Notes: generated from the sequence alone by a model not told the origin. A DNA stretch of 64,000 bases from Rhizobium sp. SG_E_25_P2 (GCF_029892285.1 NZ_JARXVM010000010.1:1-64000); one strand, 5' to 3'. Shown: positions 39,678 to 49,451, counted from the first letter of the stretch. Translations and numbers: made by a program.

Positions 39678-39692
39678 GTAAAGTTTCGTTAA
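39678..39692 (+). promoter_or_regulatory. near-consensus CtrA box upstream of cytochrome b561
   Basis: GTAA at 39678-39681 and TTAAC from 39689 are separated by 7 bases, which is one mismatch from the CtrA consensus. It lies about 87 bases before the cytochrome b561 ATG. Confidence 0.4.
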
Positions 39693-39778
39693 CTTTGCGA
39701 TTGCGCCTTGCGAAAGCGGGCGCAATCTGCGTTTTTAGGGCGCATCTACCCATTATCTAATTGATAAAAGGCAAGAAA

Positions 39779-40273
39779 ATGAAGCCCTTGAGCTATAGCG
39801 TTCCCCAGCGCGCCCTTCACTGGCTAACCGTGCTGTTGATCTTCTTCAATCTTCTTCTGCCAGGCCAGATCGAAAGAGTGACTGACCTGCTCGGCGGCGG
39901 CAAGACCCCGACGCCGGAGGAATGGACCTCCGCCAACCTCCATATCTATAGCGGCTTCGCCATCCTCGCGTTCACCGCCCTTCGCCTCATCCTGCGCTTC
40001 GTTCAAGGTGTTCCGGCAGCGCCGGCCGAGGAACCCGCCTTTTTCCAGTTGGTCGCCAAACTGGCGCATGCCGTGCTTTATGTGCTGCTGATCGCCATGC
40101 CCCTCGCCGGCATCGCCAAATTCTACGGCCATATCGGCATTGCCGGCTTCATCCATGGCGGCCCCATGAAGCTTGCGATGTGGATCCTCGTCATCGGCCA
40201 TATCGGCGCGGTGTTCGTGCATAAATTCTACTGGAAGACCAATATACTCGACCGCATGACCAAGGGCGTCTAA
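39779..40273 (+). CDS. cytochrome b561-family protein
   Basis: The 164-residue protein has four membrane helices. Heme-ligand histidines are placed as in YodB/CybB-type b561 (ALHWLTVLL near residue 14, NLHIYSGFAIL near residue 54, KLAHAVLYVLL near residue 98, GHIGAVFVHKFYW near residue 140). It probably passes electrons from ubiquinol or superoxide at the inner membrane. The ATG at 39779 follows an AAAAGG site; an in-frame TTG at 39761 is less likely. Confidence 0.9.
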   Translation: MKPLSYSVPQRALHWLTVLLIFFNLLLPGQIERVTDLLGGGKTPTPEEWTSANLHIYSGFAILAFTALRLILRFVQGVPAAPAEEPAFFQLVAKLAHAVLYVLLIAMPLAGIAKFYGHIGIAGFIHGGPMKLAMWILVIGHIGAVFVHKFYWKTNILDRMTKGV

Positions 40274-40355
40274 GGACCTCGCATCCGCGTCGATCCGTCC
40301 CATGGCGGCAAACCCGCAGCCATGGGATATCTACTCCCAATTGAGGGAGTGTGTT

Positions 40356-40820
40356 ATGGAGCAACTCACGCAAACAGATCCCTTGCCGGGCGCAGATTGG
40401 CGGGACCGGTTTGAAGCGGCCATTCCTAGCGCCGACATTCGCCCGCTTGAGGCGGCGCGACAGATGCTCGACCATCCGCCGCTTTGGGTGAGTAGGCTGA
40501 TGGGACTCCGCAATCAAATTGTGAAGCGTCTGGGCCTCCGGCCAGTCTCGATGGTCGCTGGAGCGCGCGCCGGCGGTTTTCCGGTAATCGAAGACGGACC
40601 GAATCGCGCCGTGCTAGGCTTTGATGATCGTCATCTCGATTTCAGGATTGTCGTCGATATCGCTCGGTCTGATCATGGCGGGGTGCTCGGGGTCACCACG
40701 TTGGTCAAGCGAAACAATCTCCTCGGTTACGTCTATCTTGCCGCCGTCTCGCCGTTTCATCGGCGCATTGTGCCTGTCACGATGGCGGCCATCGGACGCG
40801 ATCCAAAGCGCGTAGTGTGA
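40356..40820 (+). CDS. DUF2867-like protein
   Basis: The 154-residue soluble protein contains PGADWRDRFEAAI near its start, WVSRLMGLRNQIVKRLGL in the middle and an RRIVPVTMAAIGR end. This pattern resembles DUF2867 proteins, whose function is unknown. An AGGGAG ribosome site lies before the ATG. It stands between cytochrome b561 and the convergent TraB gene. Confidence 0.6.
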   Translation: MEQLTQTDPLPGADWRDRFEAAIPSADIRPLEAARQMLDHPPLWVSRLMGLRNQIVKRLGLRPVSMVAGARAGGFPVIEDGPNRAVLGFDDRHLDFRIVVDIARSDHGGVLGVTTLVKRNNLLGYVYLAAVSPFHRRIVPVTMAAIGRDPKRVV

Positions 40821-40839
40821 GAGGCGGTTTCGGTAGAAA

Positions 40840-41931
40840 TCAGAAGATCGGCGTCGCCGTATAGCCCTTCTCGCGCAGCAGTTCGACCAGTCCTTCGTCG
40901 CCGATCAGGTGCAGGGCGCCGACCGCCATGAACACATTGCCCTTGTCGAGGATCGGCGCGCCGCGATCGGCCATGTGGTGATTGCGGATGGTGATCAGCT
41001 TTTCCTCGAAGGCAGCCATGTCGCGGGCGTCGGATGGGTTCTTTTCTGGCGCAAAATAGATCGACACCCGCAAGACCAAACCCATGCGGCCGGTCAGATA
41101 GAGATTGATGGTCGTCTCCATGACATCGGCGGTGTATTCGGGATAGCGCGCCGTCGACACCAGCGAGCGGACATGAAAGTCGTTGGGCAGGCTGGCCATG
41201 GCCTCGATCTGCTCGGCGAGCGTTTCGACACCCTTTACCGCCTTGCCGGCGGCCTTGGCCTCCTGGGCGAGTTTCATGTCGAGAAACGGCTTGCCCGATG
41301 ATTTGCGCGCCAGTTCGCAAGGCGACAGCGCCACCATCGAGGTGAGGATATAGGGCTTCATCTTGACGACGGCGGCGAGAGGAATGCCGCGGGTCTTCAG
41401 CCCGGCCTCCAGCACCTTCTCGTCCTCGGGCGTCAGATAATCCTTGATGCTCTGTTTGCCGGAATACATCATCAGGTCGGGCTTGGCCATCAGGGCCGCC
41501 GCAGCGCGTTGCTGATCGAGTATTTCGTCGGATTCGACGATCAGCGTGGCGGCGTTGTCGAAAGCGCTGCGCGCCTGATCGGGAAGCTCCGTCACCCGGG
41601 GGTCTGTCAAATGCATGGTGCCCAGCAGCCAGTTGGGCTGCTGGCCCGCCTTTTCGAGCTTCCAGAAGCGCGACGAGCCGTTCTTTACCTTCTCGCCCTG
41701 CATGAGCAGTTGGGCATAGGCGGCGGGATTGCTGCTCTCAAGGCCTGCAAGCAGATCCTTGCCTCCGCAGGCCTCGTCCCCAGCATGGGCGGGCAGGGCC
41801 GTCAGCAACGCAACAATCAGGCTTGCCAGTAGCAGGAAAGGAAAGAGGGCCAGGCCGACTGCAATACGGCGCGTGAGGCGATCCTCCGCCGGAGATGGCG
41901 CATCGGTTTCGAGCAAAGGGGCGTTCAGCAT
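40840..41931 (-). CDS. TraB/GumN-family protein
   Basis: The 363-residue protein has an N-terminal hydrophobic segment (residues 25-50, ending LPAHA, a signal peptide or anchor). The TraB/GumN domain follows: WLLGTMHLTDPRVTELP near residue 100, ETLAEQIEAM near 235, and GNVFMAVGALHLIGDEGLVELLREKGY at the end, with the conserved histidines. Related domains in the Tiki family are metalloproteases, so a periplasmic hydrolase is possible. The start at 41931 has AAGGA five to six bases upstream. Confidence 0.87.
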   Translation of the reverse strand: MLNAPLLETDAPSPAEDRLTRRIAVGLALFPFLLLASLIVALLTALPAHAGDEACGGKDLLAGLESSNPAAYAQLLMQGEKVKNGSSRFWKLEKAGQQPNWLLGTMHLTDPRVTELPDQARSAFDNAATLIVESDEILDQQRAAAALMAKPDLMMYSGKQSIKDYLTPEDEKVLEAGLKTRGIPLAAVVKMKPYILTSMVALSPCELARKSSGKPFLDMKLAQEAKAAGKAVKGVETLAEQIEAMASLPNDFHVRSLVSTARYPEYTADVMETTINLYLTGRMGLVLRVSIYFAPEKNPSDARDMAAFEEKLITIRNHHMADRGAPILDKGNVFMAVGALHLIGDEGLVELLREKGYTATPIF

Positions 41932-42000
41932 GGCAATCCTTGGGTCCAAGATCGAACGGAGATTAGGCGCAGCCGCTCACCATGGACTTAATTGATATGG

Positions 42001-42939
42001 TTAACCGGCGCGGGGATGAGCGCGATCGAAGACATCGAGCAGACGGGCTGCGTCGACGCCGGTATAGATCTGCGTGGTCGACAGGCTCGCATGCCCCAGC
42101 AATTCCTGGATAGCCCTGAGATCGCCGCCGGCGGATAAAAGATGGGTGGCGAAGGAGTGGCGCAGCTTGTGCGGTGTGGCCGTCTCCGGCAGGCCGAGCG
42201 CCGAGCGCATCTTGCGCACTTCCTTCTGGATAATGCCTTGCTGCAGCGGCCCGCCGCGCGCGCCGAGAAAGATCAGGCTCTCTGCGCCGATCGCATAGGG
42301 GCAAAGCTTCAGATAGGCCTCCACGGCCTCGCGCGTGGCTGAGAGCAGCGGTGTGATGCGCGTCTTGCCGCCTTTGCCGTTGATGCGCAGCGTCTGTACG
42401 CCGCTCGCGAAATCACCGCGCTTCAGCGACAGCGCTTCCGAGATGCGCAAACCCGAGCCGTAGAGGAGACTCAGCACGGCGGCGTTGCGCGCCGCGATCC
42501 AGGGCTCGTCGGCCAGCTGTCCGTCGTCCGAGCTGACCAGCAGCGCCTGTTCGGCCGACAAGGGCTTGGGAAGGCTCTTGCCCTGCTTCGGCGCGCGGAC
42601 GGCGCGGGCGCCGGCGGCGTTGACCAGACCCTTCTTTTCGAGATGACGCAGCAGCGAGCGAAGGCCTGCGAGATTGCGGCCGAGCGAACGGGCGCCGGTC
42701 CCATCCTTGCGGCGGGCGGCGAGAAAGGCGCGGAAATCGGTGGGCCGGAGATCGGCGATGTCCTTGAGACGTGCGGGGCCGCCGCGATGACGGGCGAGAA
42801 ACAGCAGGAACTGCCTGGTGTCGCGCTCATAGGCTTCCACCGTCAGTGCAGACAGCCGCCGTTCCTCCGCAAGTGCGGAAAGCCAGGCCGCGCGCTCGGC
42901 CAGCAATGTCTCGTCCGCCATGATCAGGATGTCGTTCAC
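42001..42939 (-). CDS. xerC: tyrosine recombinase XerC
   Basis: XerC resolves chromosome dimers at dif together with XerD and FtsK. The 312-residue protein has the N-terminal core-binding domain and all catalytic residues: Arg in GSGLRISEAL near 168, Lys in GKGGKTR near 192, HKLRHSFATH near 258, His in LLGHAS near 284 and the nucleophile in TQIYTG near 293. The start is a GTG at 42939 with AAGGAGG five bases upstream. XerC rather than XerD is assigned from the overall pattern and is somewhat uncertain. No integrative-element context is present, so this is the housekeeping enzyme. Confidence 0.88.
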   Translation of the reverse strand: MNDILIMADETLLAERAAWLSALAEERRLSALTVEAYERDTRQFLLFLARHRGGPARLKDIADLRPTDFRAFLAARRKDGTGARSLGRNLAGLRSLLRHLEKKGLVNAAGARAVRAPKQGKSLPKPLSAEQALLVSSDDGQLADEPWIAARNAAVLSLLYGSGLRISEALSLKRGDFASGVQTLRINGKGGKTRITPLLSATREAVEAYLKLCPYAIGAESLIFLGARGGPLQQGIIQKEVRKMRSALGLPETATPHKLRHSFATHLLSAGGDLRAIQELLGHASLSTTQIYTGVDAARLLDVFDRAHPRAG

Positions 42940-42986
42940 CTGAGCCTCCTTGAAGAGGTCAGTTGTGCGGCGAAATGGTTAGCGGA

Positions 42987-43631
42987 TCATGAAAATCGCC
43001 AGACCGTGGTCTTCTTCACTTCGGAATCTTCCAAAGCTCGCGTCACTGGCACCTCATAGGTGGCTAAAGCCTGCATTCTCTCGCGCGGGCAATAGGCGCG
43101 GCCGGGATCTCCGACGATCACCTCTGTTCCCTGTTGTCGCAGTGTTTCGAACCAGGGGATGAGCGCCTCGGCGAAACTCTTGTCATAGAAGACGTCGCCG
43201 GCGAGCAGGACATCGGCGTCGACAGGCTGGCCGATGATATTGTTGCCGGAAAATTCGATTTCGACCGCGTTGAGATCGCAGTTGAGCGCGATCGCGGTCT
43301 GCGTCCAGGGGTCGATATCGACAGCCGTGACGACGCTCGCGCCCGCTTTCGCAGCGGCAATGGCCACGAGGCCGGAGCCTGAGGCGAAATCGACCACGCG
43401 TTTACCCGCCACGCAATCGGGGTGATCGAACACATAACGCGCCAGGCCCTGGCCGCCAGCCCAGGCGAAAGCCCAGAAAGGCGGCGGCAGGCCGATTGCT
43501 TCCAGTTCTTCCTCGGTCTTCAGCCAGAGATCATGCGCCTCATCGGCCAGCCGCAGCCGGATTTCAGGCGTATGCGGCGGCGACATCACGCCGGTATTGG
43601 CGAGAATGAAGGCGCGCGGCTCGGTTTTCAT
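42987..43631 (-). CDS. class I SAM methyltransferase, ETF-beta lysine methyltransferase-like
   Basis: The 214-residue methyltransferase has the SAM loop VVDFASGSGLVAIAAAKAGA near residue 79, the acidic residue of motif II in VDIDPW near residue 103, and the seven-beta-strand motif DVLLAGDVFYDKSF near residue 138. The last resembles METTL20-type protein lysine methyltransferases that act on electron transfer flavoprotein beta. Substrate assignment is inference. Its ATG overlaps the stop of the EVE gene (ATGA). Confidence 0.82.
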   Translation of the reverse strand: MKTEPRAFILANTGVMSPPHTPEIRLRLADEAHDLWLKTEEELEAIGLPPPFWAFAWAGGQGLARYVFDHPDCVAGKRVVDFASGSGLVAIAAAKAGASVVTAVDIDPWTQTAIALNCDLNAVEIEFSGNNIIGQPVDADVLLAGDVFYDKSFAEALIPWFETLRQQGTEVIVGDPGRAYCPRERMQALATYEVPVTRALEDSEVKKTTVWRFS

Positions 43632-44062
43632 GGCGAGAGCGGCGGATTGTCCAGGCCGCCCATGCGGCAGACCAGCCGATATTCCTCTTCGGTGACCGGC
43701 TGAACCGACAGGCGCGACAGTTTCACCAGCGCCATATTGGCGAGCTCCGGCGTGTTCTTGACCTTTTCCAGCGTCACCGGAATGGGCATGTCGCAGACGG
43801 AGCGCACGTCGACGCATTCCCAAGTCGGCACGTCGGCGGTGGAATCGGGATGCGCCAAGGCCGAAACCTCGCAAATGCCGACCACGGCAAGGCCTTCATT
43901 GGAATGATAGAAGAAGCCTTTGTCGCCCAGTTTCATCGCCCGCATATTGTTGCGGGCGGCGTAATTGCGCACGCCGTCCCATTCCTGCCCCTTGTCGCCG
44001 ATGGCTTTCAGATTGTCCCAGGAAAACTTGAACGGCTCGGACTTGAACAGCCAATAGGCCAT
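43628..44062 (-). CDS. EVE-domain protein
   Basis: The 144-residue protein is a single EVE domain: MAYWLFKSEPFKFSWDNL at the start, GVRNYAARNNMRAMKLGDKGFFYHSNEG near residue 30 and a PUA-like beta-barrel behind it. EVE domains bind modified bases in DNA or RNA. It sits between the YciI and methyltransferase genes with overlapping or nearly overlapping ends, so it is part of the tsaD-gpsA operon. Its placement next to a housekeeping tRNA-modification gene (tsaD) fits a non-defence role. Confidence 0.9.
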   Translation of the reverse strand: MAYWLFKSEPFKFSWDNLKAIGDKGQEWDGVRNYAARNNMRAMKLGDKGFFYHSNEGLAVVGICEVSALAHPDSTADVPTWECVDVRSVCDMPIPVTLEKVKNTPELANMALVKLSRLSVQPVTEEEYRLVCRMGGLDNPPLSP

Positions 44063-44064
44063 GA

Positions 44065-44358
44065 TCAGGCCTCCGGATTGTTGAAGACCCAGTTCCACGG
44101 CCGGATGTCGACCGAAGCGAAGAGGCCCGCCTTGGCATAGGGGTCGGCGGCGGAAATCGCTTGCGCTTCTTCCAGAGTTTCAGCCTTGACCACGACCAGG
44201 CTTCCATTCGGCTTGTTGTCACCGTCCAGGAAAGGGCCGGCGAAGGTCAGCACGCCGGCGGCGTTGATCTCGTTCAGCCAGGCGACATGTTCCGGACGGG
44301 TATCCATGCGCAGTTGCAGCGCGCCGGGCTTGTCCTGGCAGAGAAAGGCGAAGAGCAT
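44065..44358 (-). CDS. YciI-like protein
   Basis: The 97-residue ferredoxin-fold protein starts MLFAFLCQDKPGALQLRM and has the YciI His and Asp positions (RPEHVAWL near residue 21, ISAADPYAKAGLF near residue 69). No biochemical role is established for most members. It lies 12 bases after gpsA and two bases before the EVE gene. Confidence 0.88.
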   Translation of the reverse strand: MLFAFLCQDKPGALQLRMDTRPEHVAWLNEINAAGVLTFAGPFLDGDNKPNGSLVVVKAETLEEAQAISAADPYAKAGLFASVDIRPWNWVFNNPEA

Positions 44359-44370
44359 GGGTTTATCCTT

Positions 44371-45354
44371 TCATTCGGTGGTGATCGGGCGCGTCATCAG
44401 CGCATTCATGGCCGATGCGACGTCGAGATTGCCTTCTATGATCGAAGCGACTGCATTTGTCACCGGCATATCGACACCGCGCTCAGTGGCGAGCCGGGCG
44501 GCCACGGCTGCCGCGGCGGCGCCTTCCACCAGTTCGCCCGAGGGAAGCACGGCGCGGCCGCTGCGACCCGTCTCGATGCCGAAGCGCAGATTGCGCGATT
44601 GATGCGAGGTGGCGGTCAGCACGAGGTCGCCCAGGCCGGACAGGCCGCGCACCGTGTGAGCGTCGCCGCCGAAGGCCGCCGCAAAGCGCGACATTTCAGC
44701 AAGCCCGCGCGAGATCAGCGCGGCCCGCGCCGAATCGCCGAGGCCGGCGCCCTCGATGATCCCGCAGGCGATGGCCAGCACATTTTTGAGCGCGCCGCCC
44801 AGTTGCACGCCAATGCGATCCGCCGAAGCATAGAGCCGGAATGTCGGGCCTGAAATCAGTCGCGCATGCGCGTCCGCCTCTTCGAGCGTCGCAGACGCCA
44901 AGACCATGGCGGTCGGCAGACCCCTGGCGATGTCGGCAGCGAAACCCGGGCCGGAAAGCACCGAAATCCGCCGGCCCGGCAATTCCCGTTCAAGCAAGTT
45001 GGTCAGTAATTCGCCCGTCTCGCGATCGATGCCCTTGGCGCAGGTGATCACCGCCATGTTGGGACGCAAATGATCCCCCAGCGCACGCGCCGCCGCCCGC
45101 TGCGCCTGGCTCGGCATCACGAAGAGCGCAACGTCCGCCAACTCAAGGCATGAGGCGTCGGAAGAGAAGGAGAGGTCGTCTGGCAGACGCAGCCCGGGCA
45201 GATTGCGGGAGTTGACGCCTGTTTTGCGCATGTCTTCACATTGCGCTTCGTCGCGGCAGAGCAGGATGACGTCGGCATTGCCCGAATGGGTCGAGGCCGC
45301 GGCGAGCGCTGTGCCGAATGCGCCGGAGCCGACGACGACGAGCCGCTTGCTCAT
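44371..45354 (-). CDS. gpsA: glycerol-3-phosphate dehydrogenase [NAD(P)+]
   Basis: GpsA makes sn-glycerol-3-phosphate for phospholipid synthesis. The 327-residue product has [10 protein letters not shown] near residue 9, [16 protein letters not shown] near residue 104, and the catalytic lysine in [13 protein letters not shown] near residue 184, plus [14 protein letters not shown] near 243. Its start overlaps the tsaD stop by four bases. Confidence 0.95.
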   Translation of the reverse strand: MSKRLVVVGSGAFGTALAAASTHSGNADVILLCRDEAQCEDMRKTGVNSRNLPGLRLPDDLSFSSDASCLELADVALFVMPSQAQRAAARALGDHLRPNMAVITCAKGIDRETGELLTNLLERELPGRRISVLSGPGFAADIARGLPTAMVLASATLEEADAHARLISGPTFRLYASADRIGVQLGGALKNVLAIACGIIEGAGLGDSARAALISRGLAEMSRFAAAFGGDAHTVRGLSGLGDLVLTATSHQSRNLRFGIETGRSGRAVLPSGELVEGAAAAAVAARLATERGVDMPVTNAVASIIEGNLDVASAMNALMTRPITTE

Positions 45355-46445
45355 GCCTTGGCGCCTCGTTTGCCGGAGCCGAGCTTGCTTGCCGCATTCT
45401 CATCAAGCGGCCAGCGGGAGCGGGGTGAAACGGTGACGGAATCAGCGGGTAGATCGAGCGCCATGCGCTCCAGACCCGCCCAGGCGATCATGGCGGCATT
45501 GTCGGTGCACAGGCTGAGCGGCGGCGCGATGAAGCGGAAGCCGTTCTGGTCGGAAATCTCGGTCAGCACGGATCGCAGCGCTTTGTTGGCCGCCACGCCG
45601 CCGGCCACCACCAGCGCCGGCGCAATTGCTTCGCCGGCGAAACGTTCCCTGAAGCGCTTCAGGCCTCGACCGATGCGATCGCGCATGGTGCGGCACACGG
45701 CGTTCTGGAACGACGCGCAAATATCGGCGACATCCTGGTCGGTGACTGGCTGGGCGGCCTGCGCGGCCTGGCGCACGGCCGTCTTGAGGCCCGAAAAGGA
45801 AAAGTCCAGCCGCGCCTCGCCAACCAGCGGACGCGGGAAGGCGAAGCGTTGCGCGTCGCCGGTCTGCGCAGCCTTTTCGACCGCCGGGCCGCCAGGATAG
45901 GGCAGGCCGAGCAGTTTTGCGGTCTTGTCGAAGGCTTCGCCCAGCGCATCGTCGATCGTCGTGCCCCAGCGCTCGTAGTCGCCGACGCCCTTGACCAGAA
46001 TGAGTTGGGTGTGGCCGCCAGACACCAGTAACAGCAGATAGGGAAAAGCGAGCCCGTCGGTCAACCGCGCCGTCAGCGCGTGGCCTTCCAGATGATTGAC
46101 GGCGTAAAGCGGCTTGCCGGTCGCCATCGATATCGCCTTGCCGGTCATCAGCCCGACAATCAGCCCGCCGATCAACCCGGGGCCAGCCGTGGCCGCCACG
46201 GCGTCGATGTCGGACAGCGACATATTGCTGCGGGCGAGCGCTTCGAGGATCAGGCTGTCGAGCGCCTCGACATGGGCGCGGGCGGCGATCTCGGGCACGA
46301 CGCCGCCATAGGCTGCGTGTTCGTCGAGCTGGGACAGCACCACATCAGCGAGAATCCGACCCGAACCGTCTTGCCCGCGCTCGACCACGGAGGCTGCGGT
46401 TTCATCGCAGCTTGTCTCGATGCCGAGAACGCGGAGCACAGCCAT
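45351..46445 (-). CDS. tsaD: tRNA threonylcarbamoyladenosine transferase subunit TsaD
   Basis: TsaD transfers threonylcarbamoyl to A37 of ANN-decoding tRNAs, together with TsaB and TsaE. The 364-residue ASKHA protein has [15 protein letters not shown] near residue 6, the metal-binding histidines in [18 protein letters not shown] near residue 38, [12 protein letters not shown] near residue 120 and the ATP-site [13 protein letters not shown] near residue 275. Two consecutive ATG codons (46448, 46445) could start it. It heads the minus-strand operon and is divergent from hemC. Confidence 0.95.
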   Translation of the reverse strand: MAVLRVLGIETSCDETAASVVERGQDGSGRILADVVLSQLDEHAAYGGVVPEIAARAHVEALDSLILEALARSNMSLSDIDAVAATAGPGLIGGLIVGLMTGKAISMATGKPLYAVNHLEGHALTARLTDGLAFPYLLLLVSGGHTQLILVKGVGDYERWGTTIDDALGEAFDKTAKLLGLPYPGGPAVEKAAQTGDAQRFAFPRPLVGEARLDFSFSGLKTAVRQAAQAAQPVTDQDVADICASFQNAVCRTMRDRIGRGLKRFRERFAGEAIAPALVVAGGVAANKALRSVLTEISDQNGFRFIAPPLSLCTDNAAMIAWAGLERMALDLPADSVTVSPRSRWPLDENAASKLGSGKRGAKA

Positions 46446-46519
46446 CATGGACCCTAAGAATGATTGCGGATGCGGTGAAAGATGATTACTTGGGAGCCGA
46501 TTACAAGGAAATGCCGCAA

Positions 46520-47449
46520 ATGCAAACAAAAGCTTTCAGGATCGGCACCCGCGGCAGCCCATTGGCGCTTGCCCAGGCGCATGAAACCCGCGACCGGCTG
46601 ATGTCAGCCCATGGACTGGCGGAAAGCGATTTCGAGATCGTCGTGCTCTCCACCAAAGGCGACCGCGTCACCGACCGGCCGCTGTCGGAAATCGGCGGCA
46701 AGGGTCTGTTCACCGCCGAGCTCGAGGAGCAGTTGTCGCGCGGCGAGCTGGATTTCGCGGTGCATTCCTCCAAGGACATGGCGACAAAACTGCCCGAAGG
46801 CCTGGCAATCGCCGCCTATCTGCCGCGCGAAGACGTGCGCGATGCTTTTGTGGGGCGCGCAGCGGCCAAGCTGATGGATCTTCCCGAAGGCGCGATGGTC
46901 GGCACGGCGTCGCTGCGTCGCCAAGCGCTGGTGCGCATGCTCAGGCCCGACCTCCAGGTCAAGATTTTCCGAGGCCTCGTCGACACGCGGCTCAGAAAAC
47001 TCGCAGAGGGCGACGCCGACGCCACGCTTTTGGCTTATGCCGGCCTCAAGCGGCTTGGCAAACCCGAGGTCGTCACCGAGCTTCTCGATCCCTCCCTGTT
47101 TCCGCCGGCCCCGGCCCAGGGGGCGATCTGTATCGAAGCGCGCGCCGGCGACCGGCGGATTTCCGAATTGTTGGCGCCGATCAATGATCGCGCCACATTC
47201 GCCGCGGTCACCTGCGAGCGCGCCTTTCTCGAAGTGCTCGATGGTTCCTGTCGCACTCCGATCGCGGGATTGGCGAGTGTGGATGACGAAAGATTGTCCT
47301 TTTCTGGCATGATTCTCACGCCGGATGGCGGGCGTCACCATCGCATTGAGGTCAAAGGTTCTGTCGAAGACTTCGCGGAACTCGGTCGCAAGGCGGGCGT
47401 GGAGATTGTCGCCGAAGCCGGTCCAGATTTCTTCGCTTCGTGGAGCTGA
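46520..47449 (+). CDS. hemC: porphobilinogen deaminase (hydroxymethylbilane synthase)
   Basis: HemC links four porphobilinogen units. The 309-residue product has [14 protein letters not shown] near residue 7, the arginine-rich [11 protein letters not shown] near residue 130, and the dipyrromethane cofactor cysteine in [10 protein letters not shown] near residue 245. The start at 46520 has AAGGA about ten bases upstream; an ATG three codons earlier is too close to that site. It is divergent from tsaD, a common alphaproteobacterial arrangement. Confidence 0.95.
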   Translation: MQTKAFRIGTRGSPLALAQAHETRDRLMSAHGLAESDFEIVVLSTKGDRVTDRPLSEIGGKGLFTAELEEQLSRGELDFAVHSSKDMATKLPEGLAIAAYLPREDVRDAFVGRAAAKLMDLPEGAMVGTASLRRQALVRMLRPDLQVKIFRGLVDTRLRKLAEGDADATLLAYAGLKRLGKPEVVTELLDPSLFPPAPAQGAICIEARAGDRRISELLAPINDRATFAAVTCERAFLEVLDGSCRTPIAGLASVDDERLSFSGMILTPDGGRHHRIEVKGSVEDFAELGRKAGVEIVAEAGPDFFASWS

Positions 47450-47452
47450 GCC

Positions 47453-48169
47453 ATGCGCGTTCTCGTTATCCGTCCAAGGGAACAGGGAGCGGCGACCGCC
47501 GAGAAGATCGCCGAGCTCGGACATGAGGCCGTTGTCTTGCCCTTGTTCGAGCCGTTTCACGATCTTGACGCCGCTGTCCAGGCGCTGACCGAGCCGCATG
47601 ACGTGATCGCGATCACGTCAGCAGAAGCTCTGCGTTGTCTCGCCAAGCTGGGACAGGCGATCGAACATCATTTGGACACGCCTTTGTTCGCCGTCGGCAA
47701 GACCACGGCGCGGCATGCGCGAGAACTCGGTTTTACCAAGGTCACCGCGACCCAGGGCGGCGGGGCGGCGCTGGCGGCGGAAATTGCCGGTCGTTTCGTC
47801 ACTCAGGACGCGTCGGTGCTCTATCTCAGCGCCATCAAGCGCTCTCCGGATTTCGAGGCGACGCTTCAAGAGCACGGTTTCGCCTGCCGCACGGCGGAAG
47901 TCTACGGTATGAGCCCAATCGACTATTCGCTGACCGATCAGCAGAAATTGCTGGTGAACAATCCGGTCGACGCGGCATTCCTGTTTTCGAAAGACAATGC
48001 CCGCGCTTTTTTCGATCTGGAGGTTTTTCGGCAGAGCAAGGAATCGTTAAGAAAAACGCTGTTCTTCTGCCTCAGCCGCAATATCGCCGCGGCGGTGCCG
48101 GAGGAATTCGTAAACAGCGTCGTGGTCAGTCTCAGCCCTGACGAGGACGAATTAATCGATCTTCTCTAG
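47453..48169 (+). CDS. hemD: uroporphyrinogen-III synthase
   Basis: HemD cyclises hydroxymethylbilane to uroporphyrinogen III. The 238-residue product has the loosely conserved family pattern: VLVIRPREQGAATAEKIAELGHEAVVLPLFE at the start, ITSAEALRCL near residue 46 and AFLFSKDNARAFF near residue 176. It lies three bases after hemC. Confidence 0.9.
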   Translation: MRVLVIRPREQGAATAEKIAELGHEAVVLPLFEPFHDLDAAVQALTEPHDVIAITSAEALRCLAKLGQAIEHHLDTPLFAVGKTTARHARELGFTKVTATQGGGAALAAEIAGRFVTQDASVLYLSAIKRSPDFEATLQEHGFACRTAEVYGMSPIDYSLTDQQKLLVNNPVDAAFLFSKDNARAFFDLEVFRQSKESLRKTLFFCLSRNIAAAVPEEFVNSVVVSLSPDEDELIDLL

Positions 48170-48255
48170 CGTCTTGCCGCGCTGTCTATCGCTTAGGGGC
48201 TTGCGGCGCCCGCCTCCGCCGCTAAGGTCAGGAAAAAGGATTGAAGGAAAACGCC

Positions 48256-49437
48256 ATGGAAACGGACAAGCCTCGCCATTCCAGGACCACTGTCGATCCC
48301 AAGACGATCGATCTGACCGCCGAATCCGTTCAAGAGGCCGACGGCGCGCCGAAAGCCGAACATGCCGGTGAACCGGCCGGCGCCGCCGCCGCCGTGACCC
48401 CGGAAGAGTCCAAGCCCGTCGAGGAAATCTCTACACCCAAGGATGAGCCCCATGCTGCCGCGGCCTCCCGGCCGGCGCCCGGCGGCGCGAGCGGAATTTC
48501 CTTGATTGCGGCGAGCCTGATCGGCGGCGTCGTGGCGCTGGCCGGCGCAGCGGGCCTGCAATATTGGGGCGTGCTCGCAGCCTTGGGCGGCAATGAAAAG
48601 ATCGAGCAGTCGGTCAATCTGGTGTCGTCCGATGTCGAGGCGCTTAAATCCTCCGTGGCTGCCCTGGCGAGCGCCAAGCCGGAGGTCGATCTCACCCCCG
48701 TCACCGACAAGATCGCCGCGATCGAGACGCGGCTTCAGGACGTGCCCAAAGCCAACGGCCTGTCGGTGGACGCGGATCAGCGCATTTCTGCACTGTCCCA
48801 GCAGATCGCCGCGTTGAAGACCGGTTTTGACGAGGCCCGGAAAGCCGATGACGTGGCCCGCGCGGAGTTGGTCATGCGCCTTGAGGCGTTGGAGAAGAAA
48901 GCAGCCGAACCGGGCGACGATGTGGCCGTCGCCGTGGCTATCGCTTCTGCTGGTCTGAAGGCGGCGATCGACCGTGGCGGGCCGTTTTCGACCGAACTCG
49001 ACACGCTGGCCGCGGTGGCGCCCGACATGCCGGCGCTTGCCGCGCTGCGTCCTTTCGCCGACACCGGCGCCCCGGCGCGCTCCAAGCTGATCGCGTCCTT
49101 CCCGGCGACCGCCGATCTGGTGATGGAGGCCTTGAAACCCGAAGATCCCAATCAGAGCATTACCGACCGGCTGCTGGAAAGCGCGTTTTCGGCCATCAAG
49201 GTGCGGCCTGTCGGCGATGTCCAGGGCGACCAGCCCGCCGATATTCTGGCGCGAATCGAGGATCGCCTGACCAATGGCGATCTCAAGGCCGCCGCCGCCG
49301 AATGGGACAAGCTGCCCGAAGAGGGCCAGAAGGCCGGGGCCTCCTTCCGTCAGGCGCTCGACGCCCGCGTCAAGGTCGAAGACTTGGTGGCGCAGACGCT
49401 GACCAATGCGGTGCGCAACACCGATATCAAGGGCTGA
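48256..49437 (+). CDS. Mic60/mitofilin-like inner-membrane protein
   Basis: The 393-residue protein has an Ala/Glu/Pro-rich cytoplasmic part (residues 1-75), one membrane helix (about residues 80-105), a coiled-coil stretch (about residues 110-210) and a C-terminal mitofilin-type domain. Alphaproteobacterial Mic60 homologues are known to be encoded between hemD and hemY, as here, and are linked to intracytoplasmic membrane shaping. A GAAGGA site precedes the ATG at 48256. Confidence 0.82.
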   Translation: METDKPRHSRTTVDPKTIDLTAESVQEADGAPKAEHAGEPAGAAAAVTPEESKPVEEISTPKDEPHAAAASRPAPGGASGISLIAASLIGGVVALAGAAGLQYWGVLAALGGNEKIEQSVNLVSSDVEALKSSVAALASAKPEVDLTPVTDKIAAIETRLQDVPKANGLSVDADQRISALSQQIAALKTGFDEARKADDVARAELVMRLEALEKKAAEPGDDVAVAVAIASAGLKAAIDRGGPFSTELDTLAAVAPDMPALAALRPFADTGAPARSKLIASFPATADLVMEALKPEDPNQSITDRLLESAFSAIKVRPVGDVQGDQPADILARIEDRLTNGDLKAAAAEWDKLPEEGQKAGASFRQALDARVKVEDLVAQTLTNAVRNTDIKG

Positions 49438-49451
49438 AGGAAGGTTTTGAG

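Noticed and set aside
42001-42939. Tyrosine recombinase as a sign of a mobile element
   Set aside because: The protein is a housekeeping XerC. No attachment-site repeats, tRNA target or cargo genes are seen around it.
43628-44062. EVE-domain gene as part of a restriction or defence island
   Set aside because: Its neighbours are tsaD, gpsA and YciI; there is no nuclease, restriction enzyme or toxin gene in range.
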